From: Allomyces macrogynus ATCC 38327
Taxonomy: Eukaryota > Blastocladiomycota > Blastocladiomycetes > Blastocladiales > Blastocladiaceae
Reading direction: 5' to 3'
Assembly (NCBI GenBank): GCA_000151295.1
Contig: GG745343.1
Location: forward strand, 533,211-597,210
Length of the DNA: 64,000 bases
Shown here: positions 10,831 to 19,491 of the stretch, piece by piece
Numbering within the stretch: the first letter of the stretch is position 1
Layout: the number at the start of each line of letters is the position of its first letter
Program-made: the position numbers and the translations under genes
The notes under the pieces: model-generated
The model's input: the letters and a program-made list of their open reading frames with translations, nothing else
Database searches by the model: none
Told to the model about the DNA's origin: nothing

Positions 10831-13360
10831 ATGCAGCGATACCGCATCGTTCGCGAGCTGGGAGACGGCGCATTTGGCACTGTGTCGCTCGCCATTCATT
10901 CGCCAACGGGCGAAAAGGTAGCTCTCCTCCAGGAGTCGCGCTGATACCACCCTGTGCCAGCTCGAACCACGCGCCAACTCGAACCCTGCCCTCGCGGCAA
11001 TCACTTTTCCTAGGTCGCCATCAAGAAGATGAAGAAGCGGTACACGTCGTGGGACGAGTGCGTCAACTTGCGCGAGGTCAAGGTATCTACGTCCGCCACA
11101 ACAGACTCATTTTTCGTTTGGCACTCCTGACGCTTTTTCTCGATTTTGGCTTGCCCAGTCGCTCAAGAAGCTCGTCCACCCATGCATTGTCCGCTTGCGT
11201 GAAGTCATGCGCGAAAACGAGAGGCTCTTCTTTGTCTTCGAGTACCTCGACGAGAACCTGTTCCAGGTCATGAAGGCGCGAAAAGCCGCGCAGGTGCCCT
11301 TCACCGAACACGAAATTCGATGGATCATGTACGTCTCACTTGTGCTTTTGAACGCGCAGTCGTTGGCCAACATCTCATTTCTGGCAAAGATACCAGATCC
11401 TGCTCGGTCTCGCCTACATGCACAAGGTACGAGCGAGGCGACGCTGCTTTGAAGCCGACCGGGATGCGCGAAAAGACTCACGCAATGTCCGCGTGTAGCA
11501 CGGCTTCTTCCACCGCGACCTGAAACCCGAGAACCTCATGGTCATTGGCGGCAACGGCCTCAACGTGGCCTGGAACGCGCCGGGCACCGGCGGCGGCGGT
11601 GGAGTTGGTGGAGGAGGAACCGGCGCCGGCAGTCCCGCGGCCACGCTTGGCCGCAACAATGTCTCGTCGCCGCTCAACATTGCGCCGCTCACGACCAAGA
11701 TTGCCGACTTTGGTCTCGCGCGCGAGCTGCGGTCGCGCCCGCCGTACACCGAGTACATCAGCACGCGGTGGTACCGCGCGCCCGAGATTGTGCTGCGGTC
11801 GACCAACTACTCGTCGCCCATCGACATTTGGGCGCTCGGGTGCATCATGGCCGAGCTCTTTACGGGCAACCCGCTGTTCCCCGGCACGACCGAGATTGAC
11901 CAGCTGTTTCGGATCGCTGGCGTGCTCGGCACGCCCGCGGTCGGCACCTGGCGCGAGGGCGTCAAGCTGGCCTCGGCCATGAACCTGAGGCTACCGTCAA
12001 TGGGCGCCGTACCGCTTGCGGCCGTGATCCCGTCTGCGTCGTCCGACGCGCTCGCCTTGATTGGCGCCATGCTCAACTACGACCCGGCTAAGCGACCGAC
12101 GGCGGCGCAGGCGCTCATGCACCCGTTCTTCACAGCCGCACCCGACATCCAGGCGTTTCGGCTCGACGCCGATTTTCGGATCGTGTCGGGCCACTTGTCG
12201 TTTGGTGGCAAGTGTATGTACGCAACGACGGCGGGCGCGCGAGTAAGGCAGGAATGCATCACGACGATAACTAACCATCTTTCGCGATCATTCAGGGGCC
12301 AACGTCGCGCAAGTCACCGAGACTCCCAACACAGCCGCGAGCCCCGCGGGCACCGGCTCCTTCCCGTCGCTCTCGTCGCGGAGCCCCGCCGGCTCGAGCA
12401 CCCCCTCCGGCGCACCCTTCCCACTCCACATCGACACGCGCGCCCCCTCGCGCGCGCCCGGCTCCGTCTCTGCGCCCGCCGCCGCGCCTTCGCACACGTT
12501 CCCGCGTCCCCTCCACCCACCGCACAATCTCCCGCCGCTCCCCGTCGTCGTGCCGGACCCGCGCACCAAGCCGGCGCTCAATCCGTCCGACTCAAACGAC
12601 ACCCTGCACTCGTTCTCGCTCGCCGAATCAGCACCGATTCGCACGACGGCCACAATCCCGCCGCTCGGTGCCGCCGCCGCGTACGCGTCCGAGGCCGCCG
12701 ACCGCCCGCGGGTCGCCCCACCGCCGCCGGACCCGTGGGACACGACGTCGACGTCTGGCGGCGCGCCACCGGCGCATCGCCGGCTGCCATCGACACATAA
12801 CCTCGACGACCTGCTCGCGGACCTCGACAGTCTCGGACAAATGCCAAACTTTGCGCCCACGCCAGCAGCGGCTGGATCAACGACGGCGCCACGGCCACCA
12901 CGGCCCAACGCCGGCGCACGACCGGACGTGCCGTTCAGCTGGTCGCCGACCAAGCCGCCGCCGCCACCCGCAGGCGCGGGTGCGGGTGGCCGACGCGACT
13001 CGTACCGCGACGCGACGTTCCTGTCGGGTGCGGGCGGTGCGGCAGCCGCGGTGGGGAAGCCCGGCGCAGCATCCGCACGCGCGCCGCCGCCGCCGGCCGT
13101 CGTCACGAACGCCGAGTTTTGGCGGCAGGCGCCTGCGGCGGGCGGGATCGTGTCGGCGCCGCCGGTGGCCGGGAACGGTGGAGGGGCGACAAGTCCGGTG
13201 GCGCCAAACAAGCCGCCGGCGAACAGTGTTGCTGCGGCGGTTTCGGGCCTTCGCAAGTTTTGGTGCGTTCCTTGGTGGGCGACGATTGGTTCGAGGGTGG
13301 GGAGGGCGGATGACTGACTGATCGTGTCATGGTGGATGGATTTGTAGGCAAAGGTCGTGA
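10831..13360 (+). CDS. MAK/ICK (RCK)-family protein kinase, Ime2-like
   Basis: Seven exons (10831..10917, 11014..11082, 11159..11328, 11390..11426, 11499..12213, 12296..13262, 13348..13360) encode 685 residues. Kinase features: glycine loop [23 protein letters not shown] at about 126-133, DFGLARE near 191, activation loop with the dual site TEY followed by [10 protein letters not shown], and [12 protein letters not shown]. The T-x-Y plus STRWYRAPE combination and the RYRIVRELG start fit the MAK/ICK/Ime2 group, which controls ciliary length in flagellates and meiosis in yeast. Unusual is a Gly/Ala/Ser-rich insert of about 45 residues between the catalytic loop and DFG (residues about 139-186). 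The C-terminal 400 residues are Pro/Ala/Ser-rich and probably disordered. The final exon adds only a few codons and is less certain. Confidence 0.9.
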
Positions 13361-13831
13361 CGGGCGATTTGCCGCGCGGCTCATGGCGAGCCGGTGCCAG
13401 CAACATGTTACTGGCCCTGGGCCAATAATTGCCTTAACAGGGAATGCAGGACCTAGTTTTGATTGCCTTGCATGACAGCGTCGTTGCGTGCAAGAACGAG
13501 CTGGTGGACAACACGACGCTTTGCAAAGCAGCGCGAAATAATGGGTGGAGAAGCGAAAACATGCCCGTTAGCATGCTCTGTCCGTGTCATGTCTGCGGTC
13601 CTGACGCCGTTTGGTTTGCATTGAAGGTCGCCCACATTGAGGCACCAGAGCAGCGTCGAGTCAGAGCCGGACGCATGCTGTCCGCCCTGTCGCGTCAATT
13701 CTTGCTGTCGCGCTGCCCTCCGCTTCGACTTCTCCTCCGCCAATTTCAAGACCTGCACTTCGGCGAGTCTGACGTGCTCGCGCTGTCCACCACCACTGCC
13801 GGCGCGCGCAGCACCAACGAGGAGCTACACG
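13361..13831. other. Intergenic stretch after the RCK kinase
   Basis: An open frame of about 170 codons begins near 13444 but resembles no family, lacks a start context I can defend and runs into the next gene in a different frame. Nothing else recognised. Confidence 0.4.
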
Positions 13832-14666
13832 ATGAGCCCACTGGTCGGTATCCGCAAGCGATCATCCGTGCGGCATCACGCTGGGCTCGCTCACCTCACC
13901 CTCGCTGCATCCAGACCAAGATGAAACCGTCGCGACCGCAGGCGACGCATCGGAGCTGGCGGCCGTGATCCGCGCGCGCCGGGTTGACCGTGATCGCGAC
14001 AATGATGCGGTCGGCCACACCACCGCCGCCGATTCCGAATCGCCGCTCGGCACCATCAGCCTCCTGTTTCTCTTTCCGCTGCTCGTCGCCGCGCTCATGG
14101 CCGCGCAGGCGGGGCCCGGGTATGTGGGCGTGTGGACGGCTGGAACTGCCGCTTCCGTGCCGCGCATTCCTGATGCGGCTGTCGTGCACTCGGCCATGAC
14201 CACCACGTCCTTTGCGACGATCACGGCCACGTCCACGCTCTCGGCCGTCGCGGTGTACACGATCACGCCGACAAGCACGGCCGCCGTCACGTCCGAGACC
14301 ACGCGCACGGTCACTGTGAGGCAGGACTGGACGACAATGGTGCTCTGGCCATTCACGACTACGGCGTATTCGGTGCCGACGGTCACGCACACCGTCAACC
14401 AGGCGCTGACGACCGTGCGTGAGTACACGGCACAAGTGACGGTCACAAGCACCATCTACCAGCCGCCCGTGACGGCCTACAAGTACTGGTCGCCGAAGTC
14501 AGTCACAGGTACCATCGACCCGCCGCCCAAGACGAGGTTCAGGTGCCACAGGGTGTGGATGGTGATTGCATTGCCTGGGCGCTCGAGGCGACGGGACTTC
14601 CAGCTTGACGATAGCGCTGGGGGGGGGGGGGGGTGCCGAGTTCGAATATTTTGGAAAAGCGCTTGA
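13832..14666 (+). CDS. Putative Ser/Thr-rich single-pass membrane protein (uncertain)
   Basis: Unrecognised. A plausible model starts at ATG 13832, splices a 67-bp phase-1 intron (13848..13914) and runs to a stop at 14666, about 255 residues. After an acidic/Arg-rich cytosolic segment comes a strong hydrophobic helix (LLFLFPLLVAALMA), then a region in which Thr, Ser and Val alternate (patterns such as TTTSFATITATSTLS and TVTHTVNQALTTV), like the O-glycosylated wall or surface domains of fungal proteins. The 3' end is doubtful: it runs through a 15-base G tract (14619..14633), and a GT donor near 14507 could lead to another exon. The domain composition and the membrane helix support a real gene; the exact ends are not secure. 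Confidence 0.42.
14619..14633. repeat. 15-nt poly-G tract
   Basis: Fifteen consecutive G inside the last part of the putative membrane-protein frame, where it would encode glycines. Its length decides the downstream reading frame, so the C-terminus of that model is unreliable. Confidence 0.85.
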
Positions 14667-14997
14667 GCAGCAGAGTTTGTCCGCTATTTCGTTTTCAGCC
14701 CACGCCGCTCCGATTCAAAATGTAAGCTAAAAGTGGCTGGCTGCGCCGACCTGCAATGAGTTGAGCCCACTCGCTCACTCCATGCACTAAACTCGATAAT
14801 CCTGAGTGCCATGATGGTGTGTTGCTGACCATGCAATATGGCCACAATGAAAGTGACGATGTGGACTGAATGGGAAGCCAGGTATTTCTTGTAAGGAAGC
14901 AAGCGGTCTGACTGGATGCGGCGACTGTTCGCCCGCAAAAAAAATCACAGAGATCATCGCAAGAATGGAAGCAAGATGCATTTCCAGCGGCCAAATG
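14667..14997. other. Convergent intergenic region
   Basis: AT-richer stretch between the doubtful membrane-protein gene and the 3' end of the CHY zinc-finger gene. No feature seen. Confidence 0.5.
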
Positions 14998-17451
14998 TCA
15001 GGCACTCTCCTTGTCCGTCCCACGGCGCTGCTGTTTCTTCTTGGTCGCCTGCGCGCCCGCGGCCCCTACGCGCTCGCTCTTCTTGGACTTGGTCTTGTTA
15101 TTCGAGTCCTTGAACTTGCGCGCATCCTTGGCGCTCATCCGGTTCTTGTCGCGCGTGCCCTTGCCGCCCTCCCAGAACCCGGAACTGGCCTTGGCGACGA
15201 GCCGCGCATGGCAAAAGCTGCAATCGCCCTGTGCAAACGGCTGTTCCTTGGAGCAGAACCCGCACACCATGCGGTTCGCGCGCACCACCTCGTGGTCGTC
15301 GGGCTTGTTCTTTTCGTGGCAAATGTCGCACGGATAGACGCGCCCGCAGCACGGGAACCGGAACCACCGGTACGACTTGGCATAGTGCTTGCACCGCCCC
15401 TCGTTCGGCAGCGGCTGGCCCGGCACAATGCCTTCGTCGGCGCGGCGCACGCGTTTCTTGAGCATTCCCATCGCGCCGCCAGGCCCACCGTTCACGAGCC
15501 CGCCGGCACCGACGTGCTGGAATCGCACGAGGTCGACGGCGAGCGCCATGGCCGCATGGCACCGGCGGCACGTGTGCGCGACGGGCACGCCGCGCGGGAC
15601 CGCCTTGAAGAGGCCTGGCGCCGGGTTCGTGCACGCGGCACACGTCGGCGTGAAGGATGACGGCAGCAGGTCGACCAGGTGCGTGTTGAGCGTGTTCGCC
15701 GTGCCGAGGATCTTGGACCCGGGGTGCGCGAGCGCCGCCGTGTACCGCATGCCAAGCTGCGTCGCGCACTGCGGGCATGTGCGCACGGCACCGCCCGGCC
15801 ACGGGTGCGCGACGGTTGGGGTCAGGTCGGTCCCCGGACGGACGGGCGGCACGTCCTTGAATTCAACGGCGCACTTGCACCGCGCGCATTGTGCGAGGAA
15901 CGAGAGCGTCGCCGGTTCGACGACGCCGATCCCGCTCAGATGCAGGTCCGGGACGCGAATCTGGGTGCCGGACTTGACGGGGTCAGTCGTCGCGGCGCTC
16001 TCGGGGAGATCGTCGCCCGACGTGCCGTCGTCGTCTTCATCGTCGTCATCGGTTGAGTCGGTGCCGCTGCCCGAGCTCGTGTGCGAGCAGTTGCCCGTGT
16101 GCACGTGTTCCTCGTCCTCGGCTTCTTGCTCCTCTTCAACGACGCGCAAAATGTCGAGCAAGTTGCGATCGAGCCAGTTGACGAGCGCGAGCAACGCCAT
16201 GCCCGGACTCGCCGCAGCCTGCGCGTGGAACCGGTCCTGGATCGCGGCCGCGACCGCGGGCGGTACGTCTGTGTTGAGCACGGCGAGCGTCACGGGCTCG
16301 TCCGGGTAGGCCTTAGGCACGGTCAGCCCGAAGTGCAGCGTGAGTTCAAGTGGGAAGTCCGGGTCGGTCGGCTCAAACGAAAACTGCACTTCGAGTTCCG
16401 ACAGTTGCACCCAGGTACTCTTGAACCGGCGCGCGAGCTGCTGCATTTCCGACACGCGGCGGTCAGCGTTCCCCGTGGGCTTGGCGACGGCAGAGCGCGT
16501 GTTGCGCACAAACGTGATGCGCGACGACTGTTGCATCTTGCCGGCGAGCAGCGGCTCAAGGTTCTTGTCGAGCCATTGGATCGTCGTGGCCAGCGGCAGC
16601 CGCGGCCGCTGCTGGACGCGCGAAGCGTACCCGGCCGCGACCATGTCCTTGAGGTTGTCGGGCATGTCGTCGTTGAGGAGCTCGATGCTTGGCATACTTG
16701 CATCAGGGTAGTCGAGCGGCACGGTCAGCGCCAGATTCACCGACTCGAGCGGGTACGGGAAGTCGGGGTCGGAGGGCGCAAAGTCGACGAGGACGCGCGT
16801 CGCGGTCGCGCGCTTGGTGCGGTACTGTGCGCGCAGCTGCTGCAGCTCGAGCATGCGCTGCGACAGGGCGTCGGCCGGGTCCGCGACTTGATCGTCGTCG
16901 GCGTCTTGGCCGTTCGCCGAGGGAGTTGCGGCACGGTCACGGCGCGCCCGGTCGCGCTGTTCGCGGTCGCGCCGCGGACGCGGGTTGCGGCGCGCTTTCG
17001 GCGCGGCTGATGCTGCTGGTGCCGCGGCATCGGCTCCTTGGTCCCCGCCCGTGCTTGTTGGTGCTGCTGCTGTTGCTGCGACCGTCCCGTCGCCATTGGC
17101 GGGTGCTGCTGCACTTGCTGCCGAACCGGCAGTGCGTGGCGGGCGGCCCGTTCCATCGCGCCTGCGCGTGTTCTTGGTGCGCGCTGCATCGGGTGCGCGC
17201 GACGCGTCGCCGTCTTGTTTTCCTTGTGCTGACTTTGCTCCTGGTGCTGGAGCGACATGGCGGAACCGGCACTTGTCGCCCTCGCGGCAGTTGCCTTGGG
17301 CAAAGAAGCGGCAGCGGGCTGGCGGACGCGGGCGACGCGCTGGCGCGCTTGTTGGTGCTACCGCATTGGCGGTCGACGGCACGGCGGGACTTGATGCGGG
17401 GGCAGGGGTCGCCGTCGCCGCGTTGGCGTTCTGGTCGTTGCTGATGGCCAT
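14998..17451 (-). CDS. CCCH and CHY zinc-finger protein with two RWD-like domains
   Basis: Single exon, 817 residues. Order of parts: a low-complexity N-terminus; a CCCH finger of C-x7-C-x5-C-x3-H spacing at about 47-66 (RCRFF...KCRFRH), normally RNA-binding; a basic/Ala-rich linker; two successive RWD-like segments, about 205-310 and 330-440, each with the (F)xPxDPDFP...YPD pattern and a closing W-LD-(R/K)NL helix; an acidic stretch; several CxxC pairs at about 525-650; and a CHY zinc finger at about 680-760 (CKHYAKSYRWFRFPCCG, CDICHE, CGFCSKEQ, CSFCHA). The C-terminus is Lys-rich. CHY fingers occur in Hot13 and in ubiquitin ligases; no RING is visible. I recognise the domains but not a characterised function. 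It is divergent from the NIPA transporter gene. Confidence 0.85.
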   Translation of the reverse strand: MAISNDQNANAATATPAPASSPAVPSTANAVAPTSAPARRPRPPARCRFFAQGNCREGDKCRFRHVAPAPGAKSAQGKQDGDASRAPDAARTKNTRRRDGTGRPPRTAGSAASAAAPANGDGTVAATAAAPTSTGGDQGADAAAPAASAAPKARRNPRPRRDREQRDRARRDRAATPSANGQDADDDQVADPADALSQRMLELQQLRAQYRTKRATATRVLVDFAPSDPDFPYPLESVNLALTVPLDYPDASMPSIELLNDDMPDNLKDMVAAGYASRVQQRPRLPLATTIQWLDKNLEPLLAGKMQQSSRITFVRNTRSAVAKPTGNADRRVSEMQQLARRFKSTWVQLSELEVQFSFEPTDPDFPLELTLHFGLTVPKAYPDEPVTLAVLNTDVPPAVAAAIQDRFHAQAAASPGMALLALVNWLDRNLLDILRVVEEEQEAEDEEHVHTGNCSHTSSGSGTDSTDDDDEDDDGTSGDDLPESAATTDPVKSGTQIRVPDLHLSGIGVVEPATLSFLAQCARCKCAVEFKDVPPVRPGTDLTPTVAHPWPGGAVRTCPQCATQLGMRYTAALAHPGSKILGTANTLNTHLVDLLPSSFTPTCAACTNPAPGLFKAVPRGVPVAHTCRRCHAAMALAVDLVRFQHVGAGGLVNGGPGGAMGMLKKRVRRADEGIVPGQPLPNEGRCKHYAKSYRWFRFPCCGRVYPCDICHEKNKPDDHEVVRANRMVCGFCSKEQPFAQGDCSFCHARLVAKASSGFWEGGKGTRDKNRMSAKDARKFKDSNNKTKSKKSERVGAAGAQATKKKQQRRGTDKESA

Positions 17452-18022
17452 GGTGGTGCTTGTTGATGGAGATGCTGCCAGCGAGGGCGTCGCGCAGCAA
17501 CTTATAACGAGCGCGTGCGGGCCGCGGGCGAGTCAATCAAACTCGTCGTGTGCGGTCGGTGGCCGTCGGCGTCGGCGACGTTGGAAGTCCGCGACGCGTC
17601 AACAGTTGAGTCAAGGCCCGAGGTGGAAGTGGAAGCGCAGTGCGTACAGCGGCAGCCGGCCTTGACTCAGACAAGATTGAACCCAGCCGAAACTCGTCGA
17701 AACAAGTCGAAACCTCCAGTAGGGACTTGTCGTTGTCGGGGATTAGTGGGACAAGATCTTTGACAACTCTGACACGTGACAGTGACGTGGCTGGAGCATT
17801 GGCGGAATGAGCGACATGACAAGCACATGATCGCGCCAGGTGTGCTGTTGCATCGTTGTTGCATTGGCCCTTGTTCACCACGCCAGCTGATCCGCGCTAA
17901 CACGCACGACACCCGCCCGCAGCGCCATTTCCCTTTTACCAAGACTCCCCTGACGGCGGCGACCACCTGCACTGAAAAGACTGCCACTCTATCCACGCTG
18001 TCAATCCTCTGCCGCCGCCCCC
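17452..18022. other. Divergent promoter region, CHY protein / NIPA transporter
   Basis: 570 bp between two divergent starts. No clear TATA box or repeated element was found by eye. Confidence 0.5.
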
Positions 18023-19321
18023 ATGCTCGACCTCGACGCCGTCGTCGGCCACCCGGCGACCATTGGCGTCGCCATGGCCGTCACGGGCAACCTGGCCATT
18101 TCCGCCGCACTCAATATCCAAAAATACGCGCACCTGCGCGGCCGACTCGTACAAGCCCCACACTCGCCCGTTAGCGCACACGCCCCGCTCCTCGCCCCTG
18201 CCAGCCCACGACCGCGCCGCGCACCCGTCGACCTCGAGCGCGGCGGCTGGGATCTCGACCGGGGCCCGCCGCCACCCTCCGATGGCGCTGCGATTGCCGA
18301 CTACACGTCGCAGCCGCTCTGGTGGGCCGGCGTGGTCCTGATGCTGCTCGGCGAGACGGGCAACTTCATGGCCTATGGGTTCGCGCCGGCCTCGGTTATT
18401 GCCCCGCTCGGCACCGTCACGCTCGTCTCGAATGCGATCATTGCTCCGACGTGCCTCGGCGAGACGTTTCGCCGCCGCGACCTCGTCGGCATGATCTTGG
18501 CCGTCGTGGGCACCGTGCTGATCGTGACGAGCAGCAAGTCGACCGACGTGCCGGTCCGTTCCACTTGCCAACCCTGGCCGGTGCTGTGCAGTTGCCTGAT
18601 CCATCTTCTCCACCCGATCTTAGTTGGATCCGTCGGGTCTGCTGGCGGCCATCTTGACCCCGCGCTTCCTCGCCTACGTGGCCGTCACGACCAGTCTCTT
18701 GGCCCTACTCTTCCGCCTCTACTCAAGATACCACGCCAAGACTGTGTTTGTCGACTTGTCGCTCGTCGCCATCTTTGGTGGATGGACCGTCATCTCGACC
18801 AAGGCCATTTCCACCCTGCTCAACGCGACCCAGTTCCAAATCTTCACGTTCCCCATCTTCTACCCACTACTCGTCATCATGATCGGGACAGGAATCCTGC
18901 AAATCAAGTACGCCGCGATCTCCTCCTCCCCGCACCTTCTCGACGCACTGAACTGACCCACCCACCCACCAGGTACCTCAACCTCGCGCTGAGCCAATTC
19001 GACGCGACCGTCGTGATCCCGACGCAGTACGTGCTCTTCACGCTGTCGGCGATCCTCGGGTCGGCCGCACTCTACGACGATTTTGACGACCGCGCCGCTG
19101 GATCCGTCGTCACGTTCGTTTGCGCGTGCCTCGCCACGTTCCTCGGCGTGTTCCTGATCGGATCCCGCCGACATAATGACCCGGCAATTGTGCCCGCCAG
19201 GTCCGAGTACTCTGCGGGCGACAGTGAAGACCAAGACGAGGGGCTCGCGCACGCCAATTATCGCGGGGCCGGATCGGACTCTGGTATTTTGGTCTACCCG
19301 AGTGATCAGGCGCGGCGGTGA
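18023..19321 (+). CDS. NIPA-type magnesium transporter (DUF803 family)
   Basis: Exons 18023..18553, 18624..18907 and 18973..19321 (introns 70 and 65 bp) give 387 residues. NIPA proteins are multi-pass Mg2+ transporters of plasma or endosomal membranes, related to drug/metabolite exporters. Family signatures include the first helix with NLAISAALNIQKYAH, the segment GETGNFMAYGFAPASVIAPLGTV near residue 115 (LGE-x-GNF-x-AY-x-FAPA is diagnostic), then DFVGM-like RRDLVGMILAVVGTVLIV, ISTKAIS, and a late IPTQYVLFTLSAILGSA segment. About nine hydrophobic helices can be counted. Splicing 2/3 rebuilds K-Y-LNLALSQFDATVVIP, as in relatives. An insert of about 55 residues rich in Pro/Arg follows helix 1. 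The tail is acidic and probably cytosolic. Confidence 0.93.
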   Translation: MLDLDAVVGHPATIGVAMAVTGNLAISAALNIQKYAHLRGRLVQAPHSPVSAHAPLLAPASPRPRRAPVDLERGGWDLDRGPPPPSDGAAIADYTSQPLWWAGVVLMLLGETGNFMAYGFAPASVIAPLGTVTLVSNAIIAPTCLGETFRRRDLVGMILAVVGTVLIVTSSKSTDVPVRSTCQPWPVLCSCLIHLLHPILVGSVGSAGGHLDPALPRLRGRHDQSLGPTLPPLLKIPRQDCVCRLVARRHLWWMDRHLDQGHFHPAQRDPVPNLHVPHLLPTTRHHDRDRNPANQVRRDLLLPAPSRRTELTHPPTRYLNLALSQFDATVVIPTQYVLFTLSAILGSAALYDDFDDRAAGSVVTFVCACLATFLGVFLIGSRRHNDPAIVPARSEYSAGDSEDQDEGLAHANYRGAGSDSGILVYPSDQARR

Positions 19322-19491
19322 CTTCGGGGTTGCGCGGGAGTTCCAGTTGGGGACAGGTTGGGGAGGGAGAGACAAGTGTCGCGGATATAAATATCGAACG
19401 ACAAAATGGAGCCCCATGCGTTGCTCCGACATGAAAAAAAAAAAAAAAAAACCACTCACACCCAAAAACAAAGCGACAACGACCGGTAACC
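19322..19491. other. Short convergent gap with an 18-nt poly-A run
   Basis: Separates the 3' ends of the NIPA and PHD genes. It contains an uninterrupted A run at 19434..19451, preceded by AT-rich sequence (ATATAAATATC near 19385) that could serve 3'-end formation of the NIPA transcript. Confidence 0.6.

Noticed and set aside
12288..13406. 372-codon minus-strand frame opposite the RCK kinase tail
   Set aside because: Shadow of a Pro/Ala-rich coding region; the sense frame is joined to the kinase by a good intron.
19434..19451. 18-A run as the tail of a retrotransposed sequence
   Set aside because: No target-site duplication or upstream element is visible; it lies in an ordinary AT-rich convergent gap.
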